A stretch of 41,403 bases of DNA, taken from assembly GCF_001476815.1 (NCBI RefSeq), contig NZ_LDSL01000058.1, forward strand, positions 1 to 41,403. Direction: 5' to 3'. The notes beneath the pieces are model-generated. The model was given only the letters and a program-made list of their open reading frames with translations. It searched no databases and had not been told where the DNA came from. The stretch comes from Pseudacidovorax intermedius. Lineage in GTDB: Bacteria > Pseudomonadota > Gammaproteobacteria > Burkholderiales > Burkholderiaceae_C. The position numbers were made by a program, and so were the translations under genes. Below, one piece after another: positions 8,537 to 18,029 of the stretch. Each line of letters opens with the position of its first letter. The stretch's first letter is position 1.

Positions 8537-9898
8537 CTAATCCAGCCCGTACTGCGCCAGCTTGGCGTAGAGCAGCTGGCGGTGGATGCCCAACTGACGG
8601 GCCGCCGACGAGCGGTTGCCAGCCGACGCGGCAAGCGCATGCCGGAGCAGGAGCTTCTCGAGCCGGCTCACCGCCTCTGGCAGCGTCGCGTCGAACCAGT
8701 CGGCCGGCAGGCCGCCGGCCGCGCCATCCGCAGCCGCCGTGCCCCCACCGGCGCCGGGCAGGTCCACATGCGCGATCACCGCGCCGCGCTGCAGCGCCTG
8801 GCAGCGCTCCATCACGTTGCGCAGTTCCCGCACGTTGCCGGGCCAGTCGTGGGCCAGCAGCTCGCGCGCCGCCTCGGCCGACAGCCGCTTGGCGGGGCCC
8901 GGCTGCGCGGCCTGCCGCAGGAAGTGCTCGGCCAGCGGCACGATGTCGGCCAGCCGCTCGCGCAGCGGCGGCAGATGGATGGCCAGGACGTCGAGCCGGT
9001 AGCGCAGGTCTTCGCGGAAGCGCCCGTCGCGCACGGCCTGCGCCAGGTCGCGGTGGGTGGCGGCGACCACGCGCACGTCCACCCTCTGCGCGCGGTGGCT
9101 GCCCAGCGGCGTGACCTCGCCCTCCTGCAGGACGCGCAGAAGCTTGGCCTGCACCTCCAGCGCCATGTCGCCGATCTCGTCCAGCAGCAGCACGCCGCCG
9201 TTCGCGGCCTTGAAGCAGCCGGCCCGGTCGGCCGTTGCGCCGGTGAAGGCGCCCTTCACGTGGCCGAAGAGCTCGCTCTCCAGCAGGTCCTTGGGGATCG
9301 CGGCGCAGTTGACCGCCACGAAGGGCCCGCCCGCCCGGTCCGAATGGCGGTGCAGGGCGCGCGCCACCAGTTCCTTGCCGGTGCCGGTCTCGCCGATCAC
9401 CAGCACCGGCGCCCGGCTGCCGGCGGCCAGCCCGATGCGCTTGTGCACTTCGCGCATGGCATCGCTCACGCCGATCAGCTCGCCTTCGTCAGCAGGTTCG
9501 GGCTGGGGCGTGGGCGCCGCGGCGGCGGGCGTGGCGCTGGCCAGGGCGCGCCGCACAGCATCGGCCACGGCATCGCGGCTCACCGGCTTGGTCAGGTGGT
9601 CGAAGGCGCCCAGGCGCATGGCTTCGATGGTGCCGGCGCTGCCGGCATAGGCCGTGAGCACGATCACGGGCGGCAGACGCGCCAGCCGGGCCTGCATGGC
9701 GGCCAGGGTCTGCAGGCCGTCCATGCCGCCGGGCATGCGGTGGTCCAGGAACACCAGGGCGAAGCGGTGGGCGCCCAGCATGGCCAGGCCCTCGGCGCCG
9801 CTCGCGGCCCGGCGCACGGCGTGGCCCAGGCTCTCGAGCGTCTCGCCCAGCGAATCGGCAAAGGCCGCGTCGTCGTCGACGATCAACACGTCTGCCAT
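8537..9898 (-). CDS. NtrC-family sigma-54-dependent response regulator
   Basis: A 453-aa three-domain regulator. The receiver domain (1-120) has D8-D10, the phospho-acceptor D52 in FLDHRMPG and K104 in LTKPVS. The AAA+ domain (about 140-375) has Walker A GETGTGKE (169-176), the sigma-54 contact motif GAFTGA (216-221) and Walker B LLLDEIGD (237-244). A Fis-type helix-turn-helix closes the protein (about 427-448, SAARQLGIHRQLLYAKL). When phosphorylated it should bind an enhancer and remodel sigma-54 holoenzyme. The start at 9898 has GGAG 6 nt upstream; an in-frame extension far into the kinase gene is rejected. It overlaps the 3' end of the kinase gene by 16 nt, so the two form a pair. Nearest candidate targets are the operon beginning at 8384. 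Confidence 0.95.
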   Translation of the reverse strand: MADVLIVDDDAAFADSLGETLESLGHAVRRAASGAEGLAMLGAHRFALVFLDHRMPGGMDGLQTLAAMQARLARLPPVIVLTAYAGSAGTIEAMRLGAFDHLTKPVSRDAVADAVRRALASATPAAAAPTPQPEPADEGELIGVSDAMREVHKRIGLAAGSRAPVLVIGETGTGKELVARALHRHSDRAGGPFVAVNCAAIPKDLLESELFGHVKGAFTGATADRAGCFKAANGGVLLLDEIGDMALEVQAKLLRVLQEGEVTPLGSHRAQRVDVRVVAATHRDLAQAVRDGRFREDLRYRLDVLAIHLPPLRERLADIVPLAEHFLRQAAQPGPAKRLSAEAARELLAHDWPGNVRELRNVMERCQALQRGAVIAHVDLPGAGGGTAAADGAAGGLPADWFDATLPEAVSRLEKLLLRHALAASAGNRSSAARQLGIHRQLLYAKLAQYGLD

Positions 9899-11331
9899 GG
9901 CATCTCCAGAATGAAACGGGCGCCGGGCCGGGCCGCCTCGTGGCGCAGCTCGCCGCCGTGGGCAATGGCCACCTCGCGCGACAGGGCCAGGCCCAGGCCG
10001 GTACCGTCGGCCCGGCCGGTGCCGAAGGGTTCGAACAGGCGGGTGCGCACGGCTTCCGGCACGCCGTCGCCGTCGTCGCTGACGCTCAGCGCGAGCAGGG
10101 CCTGCGCCGCGTCGCCGCGCGCCGCGAGCGTCACGGTGCCGCCGGGACTGGGGGCGTGGCGGATGGCGTTGTCCAGCAGGTTGTCGATGGCGCGGGCCAT
10201 GTGCAGCGGGTCGAACACCGCGCAGGCGGGCGCACCGGACGCCAGCACCAGGCGCACCTGCCGCGCCGCCGCCGCGGCCTCGGCCCCGGCGAGCCGCTCG
10301 TCCAGCCAGGCGGGCAGTTCGACCGGGCGCGGCTTCAGGTCCAGCGGCTGCACCAGCGCCAGCAGGCTCTGCACCACGGCATCGAGCCGGTCGATCTGCC
10401 CGACGATGCTGCTCAGGGCCCGGGCCTGCGCGGCACCGTCGCCGGCCATGGCGTTCTCGGCCTTCAGGCGCATGGCGGCAATGGGGTTGCGGATCTCGTG
10501 CGCCACGGCCGAGCTCATGCGGCCCAGGGCCGCCAGCCGCATATCGCGGCTGCGCTGGGCGCGTGCGGCGCGGGCGGTTTCGCGCGCCTCCTCGAAGCGG
10601 GCGGCGAAGCCGTTGTAGCTGGCGACGATGCGGTCCAGCTCCTTCAGGCCGGTGCGCGGCAGCACGGGCATGGCGTCGTCCGGGGCGGCGGCCAGGGCGT
10701 TCTCGAGCCGGCGCACGCGCGCCTGGCCGCGGTAGAGCAGCAACCCCAGCCACAGGCCCGAGCACACGATGGCCGCGACCAGGGCCGCGATGCCGGCACG
10801 CAGGCTGCCCTCGGCCGCCACCGCGCCCAGCTGCGTGCGGGTCATGGTCCAGGCCGCGGCCTGGCCGGCGCCCAGCGGGCAGGCCGCGACGATGAGCAGC
10901 TCGCGGCTGCCGCGCACCTGCTGCGCCTGCATGCGGCCCGTGTCCACGGCCTGGCTGGCCAGTTGCTCCAGCAGCGGGCGCTCGGCGGGCGGCACGTCGG
11001 TCTTGGCGCCGGCGCCTTCGTAGGTGGGATAGGCGTAGGCGACCATGCTGCCGGGGGCGGTCCACACGCCGCCTTCCACATAGGGCGCCTCGGTCAGCAC
11101 CAACTGCAGCAGCACCCGCGCAAGATCCACCCGCAGCCCGGCACCCGGCGGGGCGGACTGGGCATAGCGCTGCGCCATCTGCTCGCAGGCCTGCTCCACC
11201 CGCACGCGGCCGGCCTTCATCTGCATCGCCGGGCTGAGCCGGTACAGCCCCAGCATCATCACGCCCAGCAGCAGGAAGACGGCCAGAAGCAGCGCCCAGA
11301 ACACGGCAAGTTGCAGACGCAGCGATCTCAT
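9883..11331 (-). CDS. Two-component sensor histidine kinase
   Basis: A 482-aa inner-membrane kinase. TM1 spans about residues 8-30, a periplasmic sensor region 31-178, TM2 about 179-200, then a linker, a dimerisation domain with phospho-acceptor H278 (SSAVAHEIRNPIAA), and an ATPase domain with N384/N388 (DNLLDNAIRH), the G1 box DDGDGVP (419-425) and G2 box GTGLGLAL (443-450). The periplasmic region has no recognisable sensor family, so the signal is unknown. The start is chosen at the MRSLRLQL methionine because it gives a normal first TM; the ribosome site is poor. The 130-bp gap to the divergent glycosyltransferase gene holds a structured repeat that may control both. Confidence 0.93.
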   Translation of the reverse strand: MRSLRLQLAVFWALLLAVFLLLGVMMLGLYRLSPAMQMKAGRVRVEQACEQMAQRYAQSAPPGAGLRVDLARVLLQLVLTEAPYVEGGVWTAPGSMVAYAYPTYEGAGAKTDVPPAERPLLEQLASQAVDTGRMQAQQVRGSRELLIVAACPLGAGQAAAWTMTRTQLGAVAAEGSLRAGIAALVAAIVCSGLWLGLLLYRGQARVRRLENALAAAPDDAMPVLPRTGLKELDRIVASYNGFAARFEEARETARAARAQRSRDMRLAALGRMSSAVAHEIRNPIAAMRLKAENAMAGDGAAQARALSSIVGQIDRLDAVVQSLLALVQPLDLKPRPVELPAWLDERLAGAEAAAAARQVRLVLASGAPACAVFDPLHMARAIDNLLDNAIRHAPSPGGTVTLAARGDAAQALLALSVSDDGDGVPEAVRTRLFEPFGTGRADGTGLGLALSREVAIAHGGELRHEAARPGARFILEMPWQTC

Positions 11332-11372
11332 GGAGGGGCAGACGGGCGCTCGGCGAAAAAGGGCGCCAGTAT

Positions 11373-11416
11373 CCTGGAGGCCTACGCACCCTGCGAATGG
11401 CCCTACGCCCTCCAGG
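11373..11416. repeat. Operator-like inverted/direct repeat in divergent promoter region
   Basis: CCTGGAG (11373-11379) is inverted as CTCCAGG (11410-11416). Inside it, CCTACGC occurs twice (11381 and 11402) exactly 21 bp apart, two helical turns. The element lies between the divergent kinase and glycosyltransferase starts, so a regulator-binding site is plausible. No known operator is recognised. Confidence 0.35.
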
Positions 11417-11461
11417 CCCGTCAGACGGCGGGAGGGTGCGCCGTCGTACAAACCGCCGCCC

Positions 11462-13135
<1,674 letters not shown>

Positions 13136-13140
13136 GCTTC

Positions 13141-13177
13141 GACGCCACGCAACGTGGCGTCCGGCCGTTGAAGCCGG
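13141..13177 (+). terminator. Tandem hairpins after the glycosyltransferase gene
   Basis: A perfect 9-bp stem GACGCCACG / CGTGGCGTC with a CAA loop (13141-13161) starts 5 nt after the stop codon. It is followed directly by a second hairpin, CCGGC / GCCGG (13161-13177). No T-run follows, so this is either a non-canonical terminator or an mRNA 3'-end stabiliser. Confidence 0.45.
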
Positions 13178-13402
13178 CCTCCAGCCGTTCGTGCCGACCC
13201 GAAGGCTGTGCCATTCTCAATTGGCACAGTCAAGCCAGGGCCATTCGGCCTGATCGTGTCGAAGCTGGGACACAAATCCTTCGGCCGTTGGCCTTGCGCA
13301 GCCGCACCGCCTCAATTTCGTGCGGCGCATGTGCCGGCCGAGGCGCTTTCTTTTTTGAGATTGGGCGAAACGCGCTTGACAGGGCACAGCCAGTGCGCAC
13401 GC

Positions 13403-13450
13403 TCAATTCTTAACTTTGCTTAATTAACTAATAAGTCTGACCTAATTTTC
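13403..13450 (+). promoter_or_regulatory. Upstream element copy 1 (promoter-like)
   Basis: This AT-rich stretch has ATTCTTAACTTT (13406-13417) and then CTGACC (13437-13442) followed by AATTTT. The same two blocks recur 270-280 bp downstream. CTGACC could act as a -35 with AAGAAT (13459-13464) as a -10 at 16-bp spacing. The bases are visible; the promoter role is inference. Confidence 0.35.
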
Positions 13451-13680
13451 GGGTAGCCAAGAATCCAACTGCAGATTTGTCCTTAGGACTATCGCATCCT
13501 GCAACCAACGTTGCGGCGACCGGTCGGGTACGCGCACGCCAAAAGCAAGGGCAAATTCTTTATTGGTAGCCACCGGCCGCTATCCCAAAGCCCGGATTCG
13601 AGCGCTACCGGCGAAGCCGGCAGGCCCGGCTTCCAGGAGGGAGAGGTGCGCCTGATGAGTCATCCGTGAACTCTCTCACG
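13451..13680. other. Intergenic region with potential alternative hairpins
   Basis: No credible gene is seen here. GGTAGC (13565-13570) can pair with GCTATC (13579-13584, one G-U) or with GCTACC (13604-13609). The latter overlaps the 5' arm of a CCGGC-GAA-GCCGG hairpin (13608-13620). If transcribed from the upstream promoter-like copy, this would be a leader with mutually exclusive folds. No known riboswitch class is matched convincingly. Confidence 0.3.
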
Positions 13681-13738
13681 TCAGATTCTTAACTTTCACT
13701 TACCGCGGGCTGACCGGAATTTTTGGCCTTCGTAAGAT
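13681..13738 (+). promoter_or_regulatory. Upstream element copy 2 (promoter-like)
   Basis: Second copy of the element: ATTCTTAACTTT (13685-13696), then CTGACC (13710-13715) followed by GGAATTTTTGG. With CTGACC as -35 and TAAGAT (13733-13738) as -10 the spacer is 17 bp, a plausible vegetative promoter for the surface-protein genes that start about 240 bp downstream. Confidence 0.4.
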
Positions 13739-13869
13739 CATTAACAAGTTATTTCACTCTTCTCCCTTTGCTGCGCCTTTTCGTTCGGCGCGCACCGGGC
13801 CCTCATTTTTTCCGATCCAGAACGCTTTTTGAGGAGGCGCGCCTGCTTGCAGCGGCAGGCGTGGAAACG

Positions 13870-13983
13870 ATGAAAAGAACACTGCTGCGATTTTCCCATA
13901 TCCGGGCCTGCCCATTGGGCCGCACCGTGTGCGCGGGCGGGGCTCGCCCTTACATGCTTGTACTCAAGAGGACCTTTTCATGA
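13870..13983 (+). CDS. Possible 37-aa leader ORF
   Basis: A short ORF starts at ATG 13870 (MKRTLLRF...) and ends with a TGA that overlaps the ATG of the 190-aa gene as ATGA. That overlap is the classic geometry for translational coupling. The ribosome site is weak, the composition (many Arg, Cys, Gly) is not typical of a stable protein, and no relative is recognised. It may be a leader peptide or chance. Confidence 0.2.
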   Translation: MKRTLLRFSHIRACPLGRTVCAGGARPYMLVLKRTFS

Positions 13984-14552
13984 AGAAGAACTGGATCAAT
14001 CTCGCCTTCTGCCTGGCCATGGGGGCGGCAGCTCCGTCTTTCGCGCAGTTTGCACCGGCCACGCCGGCCACTGCAGCCCCCGCCCCCGCCGCGCCCCAGC
14101 GCCAGAACGCCATCGCGGTCGAGCTCATCCAACAAAAGGTCGTGAAGGACGCGCAGGGCAAGGAGAAGCTGGTCGACGCCGATTCCGTCCTGCCCAACGA
14201 TGTCGTCGAGTACCGCGCCGTCTACAAGAACGTGAGCAGCGCCCCGGTCAAGCAGATGGCCGCCTCGCTGCCACTGCCCGAGGGGCTCGAATACGTCCCC
14301 AATTCCGCCAAGCCCGCCAAGGGCGTGCAGTTCGCGCCCGAATCCAAGGCCTACGGCCCAGAGCCGCTCATGCGCAAGCTGCCCGACGGCCGCACCGAAA
14401 AGCTGCCCTATGCCGACTACCGCCACATCCGCTGGGTGGTCGAAGAACTCAAGCCCGGTGCCGAAGTCGCCGTATCTGCCCGCGCCAAGGTCGAGGCCGT
14501 CATTCCCATCAGCGCCGCCGCAGCACCCAAAGCGGCTCCCGCCGCCAAGTAA
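13980..14552 (+). CDS. Small exported DUF11-like protein
   Basis: A 190-aa protein with a clear signal peptide (MKKNWINLAFCLAMGAA, cleavage after SFA-Q at about residue 22), an Ala/Pro linker (to about 45), and one DUF11-like immunoglobulin-type domain (about 46-172). The domain shows VVEYRAVYKNVSSAPVKQM, LPLPEGLEYVPNSAKPA and an ending RHIRWVVEELKPGAEVAVSARAKV, the strand pattern of DUF11 domains. An Ala/Lys tail closes it. AGAGGA lies 8 nt before the ATG, which fixes the start. It is the first gene of five for exported beta-rich proteins, and is probably a small periplasmic or surface subunit of the same assembly. The 190-bp gap to the next gene has no gene. Confidence 0.85.
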   Translation: MKKNWINLAFCLAMGAAAPSFAQFAPATPATAAPAPAAPQRQNAIAVELIQQKVVKDAQGKEKLVDADSVLPNDVVEYRAVYKNVSSAPVKQMAASLPLPEGLEYVPNSAKPAKGVQFAPESKAYGPEPLMRKLPDGRTEKLPYADYRHIRWVVEELKPGAEVAVSARAKVEAVIPISAAAAPKAAPAAK

Positions 14553-14742
14553 CCCGCGGGCCGGCCTGCGGCAGCGGCCGCGGCCTCGTCCCGCCTTCCG
14601 AGTGCCGACACACAGGCACCCGCTGCTGCGCAGGCTGCGGGGGTCTTGTGCCGCACGGTCTTGACCCGGTCTGGTCCCCAGGCCAGGCAGGGCAATTCCT
14701 TGTCCCCTTACTTGCAAGTCAGTTCAGAGAGGAGAAATCCAC

Positions 14743-17700
14743 GTGATCAACAACAACCCACAGAAGCAGGGGCCGTTCAGGTCTCCCGCGGCGTGGGGCG
14801 CCCTGGTGGCAGTGGCAGCAGCCTTCCTCATTGGAAGTCCTGCCGCCCATGCCGCCGCAGCCCCAGCCAACACGGTCATCGGTAACCAGGCCACGGCCAC
14901 ATACCTCGACCCCAACGGCAACAGCCAGACGGCCACCTCCAACATCGTGCAGACCACGGTGCAGCAGGTCGGCTCGTTCACCCTGGACAGCACGGCACCC
15001 AACGCCGCGCCGGGGCCGATCGTCAATACCAAGACCGCTGCCGCGGGTGCCACGGTCTACGCACCTCACGTGCTGACCAACACCGGCAACGGCTCTGACA
15101 CGTTCAATATCGTCGCAACGAACACGCCCGCTTCTGGCGGAACCCCGTTCGCGAAGGTCGAGATCTACAACGACTCCAACTTCGACGGCCTGCCCGACAG
15201 CACCACGCCGCTGTGCTCGACCACGGCGGCCAACGGCACGTGTACGGTCACCCCAGCGACCGCCGTGGCCGGCAACAATGGCCAGTTCGGCTTCGTCGTT
15301 GCCTACACGCTTCCCGCCACTGCGTCGGGCACGGCAACGCCGTTCGCCACCGTTCCCGTGACGGCCACGGCTGCGACGACCGCGCTCTACACCGGCGGCA
15401 CCACCGTCAACGTTCAAGACAGCGTCAACCTGACCAACGTCGCCGCGTTCAACGTCTCCAAGGCCATCGGCCTGCCGGCTTCGGGCGTGACAGCGCCTGG
15501 CGGGGGCGCTTGGCCGACGGCCAACAACTCCGGCAAGCGCAGTTCGGGCAGCAGTTGCGCCACCAGTTGGACCGCGGGCATGACGTCGACGGCTGCCTGT
15601 ACGTACACCACCTACACGGTCACGTACAGCAACACCGGCGGTGCGCCTGGCAAGTTCGCCATGCAGGACGTGGTGGGCAGCCTTGCGACCGCGGGCCTGA
15701 CGTATGTCTCCGGATCGGCCGTGTGGAGCAATCGGCCGGGCACCGCGCTGTCGGAAACCTCCGCAGCCGGCAACCTGTCGAGCCCGGGCGTCGACTTCCA
15801 GAACAGCAGCGGCACGCTGACGTTCGTCGACAACAACCTCCCGGTCAACACCACGCGCAGCCTGACCTTCGTCGTGCTGGTCAACAACACGGCCACCATT
15901 GGTACCGCCAGCACCACCAACAAGGTCACGTACAACGCGTCCGATGCCGGTAGCGCGAACACCGTCAACGCCGGGGCACCCGGTACGCTGAGCGCCAGCT
16001 CCAACGGTGCGCCGTTCACGGTCCTGGGCACCTACAAGATCGTCCTGGGTAGCGCCACCGCCACGCTGGCGAACATCGCCAACGCGACGGACACCACGCC
16101 CGGCACGCCCAATACCGCCAGCGCGGACGACAAGCAAACCATCGCCTCCGTGGCGGCAGGTCGGCCCGCCGTCTTCACGCAGGTCGTGTTCAACCAAGGT
16201 AATACGACCGACACGGTGAACCTGACCAAGGTGGACGTCACCGCCTTCCCGGCCGGTACGACCTTCGCGTACTACGCTGCCGACGGGGTGACGCCGCTGG
16301 CCGACACCAACGGCGACGGCACGGTCGACACGGGTCCTATCGCCGCTGGCAGCTCACTGCGCATCGTCGTGAAGGCCACCATTCCCGCCAACACCGCGGC
16401 GTCGACGGGCTCGCCCAACTACACCATCAACGTGGTGGGTACATCGGTCGGCGACTCCACGCAGATCGACGCGTCGCAGGACGTCCTCGGTGCCGTTTCC
16501 GGTCCCGCGGTCGACCTGACCAACAGCCAGAACAGCACCGGCAACGACCGCGGCACGGGCCCGAGCAGCACGCCGACGCTCACCCAAACGGTGAATGCCG
16601 GCGCCTGGACGGCTATCCCCCTGTGGGTGAAGAACAACGACACGTCGACCCTGGCTTACAGCCTGGCCGTGAGCAGCACCACCAGCTTCCCGGGCACCAT
16701 GCCCGCAGGCTGGACAGTGAAGTTCGCAACCGGCGCCGTCGCGGCAACGGGTTGCTCGGCAGCCACCGCGGTGACCACCACTGCATCGATCGCCGGCAAC
16801 GGTGCCGATGCACAGTACACCGCTTGCGTGTTCGTGCCCACCAACCAGGTACAGCTGACTCAGTCCGTGTACTTCCAGGTGAAGTCCACCACGGCCGCTT
16901 CGGATGGCACCTTCCCGATCGACACCGTCTATGACGCGATCACGGTGACTTCTGCTGCTGTGACCTACACCGCCACGCTGACGCCGAACAACAACGGCAC
17001 TGTCGCTCCCGGCGGCTCGGGTACCTACGGCCACGCGCTGACCTCTACCGGTACCGGCACCTGCAAGGTCGCCACGGCTGCCGTGACTCTCTCGTCGGGC
17101 GCATCCGGTGCCGGCTGGACGACCGCCCTGTACATCGACACAAACAACGACGGGGTTCTGGATACCAGCACTGACCAGTTGTACGTGGACGAGACCACCA
17201 CGCCCATCGGCGATGTGGCCTCCAACACGTCGAAGAAGCTGCTGGTCAAGGTGTTCGCTCCCGCGGGCGCATCTGCCGGCCAGGCGGTCACGGCCACGGT
17301 GACGATCACCTTCCAGGCCGCGACGTCGCCTGCTGGCGCCACCCCCTGCGCCAACGTGTCGGCGAACGACGTGGTGACAGTGGTGACCGGCCAGGTCTCC
17401 CTGGTCATCTACCAAGCCAAGAACACCGCCGCCTCCTGCGCTGGCCCGGACGCTGTCCTGGGCAACCTGGCTGGCACGCTGCTCACGGCCAAGCCGGGTG
17501 AATGCCTGGTCTATCGCATCGTTGCAACCAACAACGGCGCCGCACCGGTGAGCAACCTGGTGGTGAGCAACACCGTGCCTGCCTACACCAAGCAGGTCAC
17601 GACGCAGCCCACGGCCACCTGCGCCTCCACCGGACTGCGCAACGCCGGCAACACGGCGGCCGTTGCGCTGAGCAACACCGACGGCACGGGCATCGGTACC

Positions 17701-17796
17701 CCGTCGTCCACCGCCGTGACCTGCGGCAGCTCGACCGCCACCGTGCCCCCCGGCGCGACGGTGACGCTGACCTACCAGGTCCAGATCGACCAGTAA
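14743..17796 (+). CDS. Multi-domain DUF11 surface protein
   Basis: A 1017-aa exported protein starting with GTG; GAGAGGAG about 8 nt upstream supports that start. The signal peptide ends about residue 38 (GSPAAHA-A). The rest is a string of Thr/Ala/Gly/Asn-rich beta domains of DUF11 type. Three modules carry an EF-hand-like loop D-x-N-x-D-G-x-x-D beginning at D144 (DSNFDGLPD), D521 (DTNGDGTVD) and D799 (DTNNDGVLD), suggesting calcium binding. The last domain (about 887-1017) is a DUF11 with LVYRIVATNNGAAPVSNLVV and ends TYQVQIDQ, closely like the ends of the two giant PATR proteins downstream. There is no membrane anchor or beta-barrel. A surface or S-layer-like structural protein is the best guess; the function is not proven. 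A terminator-like hairpin follows. Confidence 0.85.
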   Translation: MINNNPQKQGPFRSPAAWGALVAVAAAFLIGSPAAHAAAAPANTVIGNQATATYLDPNGNSQTATSNIVQTTVQQVGSFTLDSTAPNAAPGPIVNTKTAAAGATVYAPHVLTNTGNGSDTFNIVATNTPASGGTPFAKVEIYNDSNFDGLPDSTTPLCSTTAANGTCTVTPATAVAGNNGQFGFVVAYTLPATASGTATPFATVPVTATAATTALYTGGTTVNVQDSVNLTNVAAFNVSKAIGLPASGVTAPGGGAWPTANNSGKRSSGSSCATSWTAGMTSTAACTYTTYTVTYSNTGGAPGKFAMQDVVGSLATAGLTYVSGSAVWSNRPGTALSETSAAGNLSSPGVDFQNSSGTLTFVDNNLPVNTTRSLTFVVLVNNTATIGTASTTNKVTYNASDAGSANTVNAGAPGTLSASSNGAPFTVLGTYKIVLGSATATLANIANATDTTPGTPNTASADDKQTIASVAAGRPAVFTQVVFNQGNTTDTVNLTKVDVTAFPAGTTFAYYAADGVTPLADTNGDGTVDTGPIAAGSSLRIVVKATIPANTAASTGSPNYTINVVGTSVGDSTQIDASQDVLGAVSGPAVDLTNSQNSTGNDRGTGPSSTPTLTQTVNAGAWTAIPLWVKNNDTSTLAYSLAVSSTTSFPGTMPAGWTVKFATGAVAATGCSAATAVTTTASIAGNGADAQYTACVFVPTNQVQLTQSVYFQVKSTTAASDGTFPIDTVYDAITVTSAAVTYTATLTPNNNGTVAPGGSGTYGHALTSTGTGTCKVATAAVTLSSGASGAGWTTALYIDTNNDGVLDTSTDQLYVDETTTPIGDVASNTSKKLLVKVFAPAGASAGQAVTATVTITFQAATSPAGATPCANVSANDVVTVVTGQVSLVIYQAKNTAASCAGPDAVLGNLAGTLLTAKPGECLVYRIVATNNGAAPVSNLVVSNTVPAYTKQVTTQPTATCASTGLRNAGNTAAVALSNTDGTGIGTPSSTAVTCGSSTATVPPGATVTLTYQVQIDQ

Positions 17797-17886
17797 GCAC
17801 CCCAGCCAGGCCCGCCTCCGGGCGGTGCCTGATGGTCGCGGCAGCGCCTGGCTAGCCCAGGCTGCGCGCGGCCTCCCTTGGCAACG

Positions 17887-17913
17887 GCCGCCACCTCCGC
17901 GGTGGCGGCTTTT
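17887..17913 (+). terminator. Rho-independent terminator (possibly partial)
   Basis: A perfect 9-bp stem GCCGCCACC / GGTGGCGGC with a 5-nt loop is followed by TTTT. It lies 90 bp after the 1017-aa gene and 117 bp before the 2513-aa gene. The short T-run suggests incomplete termination, giving less message for the large downstream genes. Confidence 0.65.
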
Positions 17914-18029
17914 GCCCTTCTCTGCGCGCTTTGCCCCGCACGGCAGAGCGCGAAGAAAAGAACAGACCTGCCTCGCTCTTGGCCTGCCCTGCAGGCCGAC
18001 GTACGACCCGCTGACCCAAGACGATTACC

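Noticed and set aside
13221-13236. TTGGCAC as a sigma-54 -24 element upstream of the surface locus
   Set aside because: The -12 part is poor and the GG-to-GC spacing is one base short; it is also about 750 bp from the first gene.
13530-13600. c-di-GMP-I (GEMM) riboswitch-like words (AGGGCAAA and GCCACCGGCC)
   Set aside because: The helix that must separate these words is missing and the tetraloop/receptor arrangement is not present; only short word matches remain.
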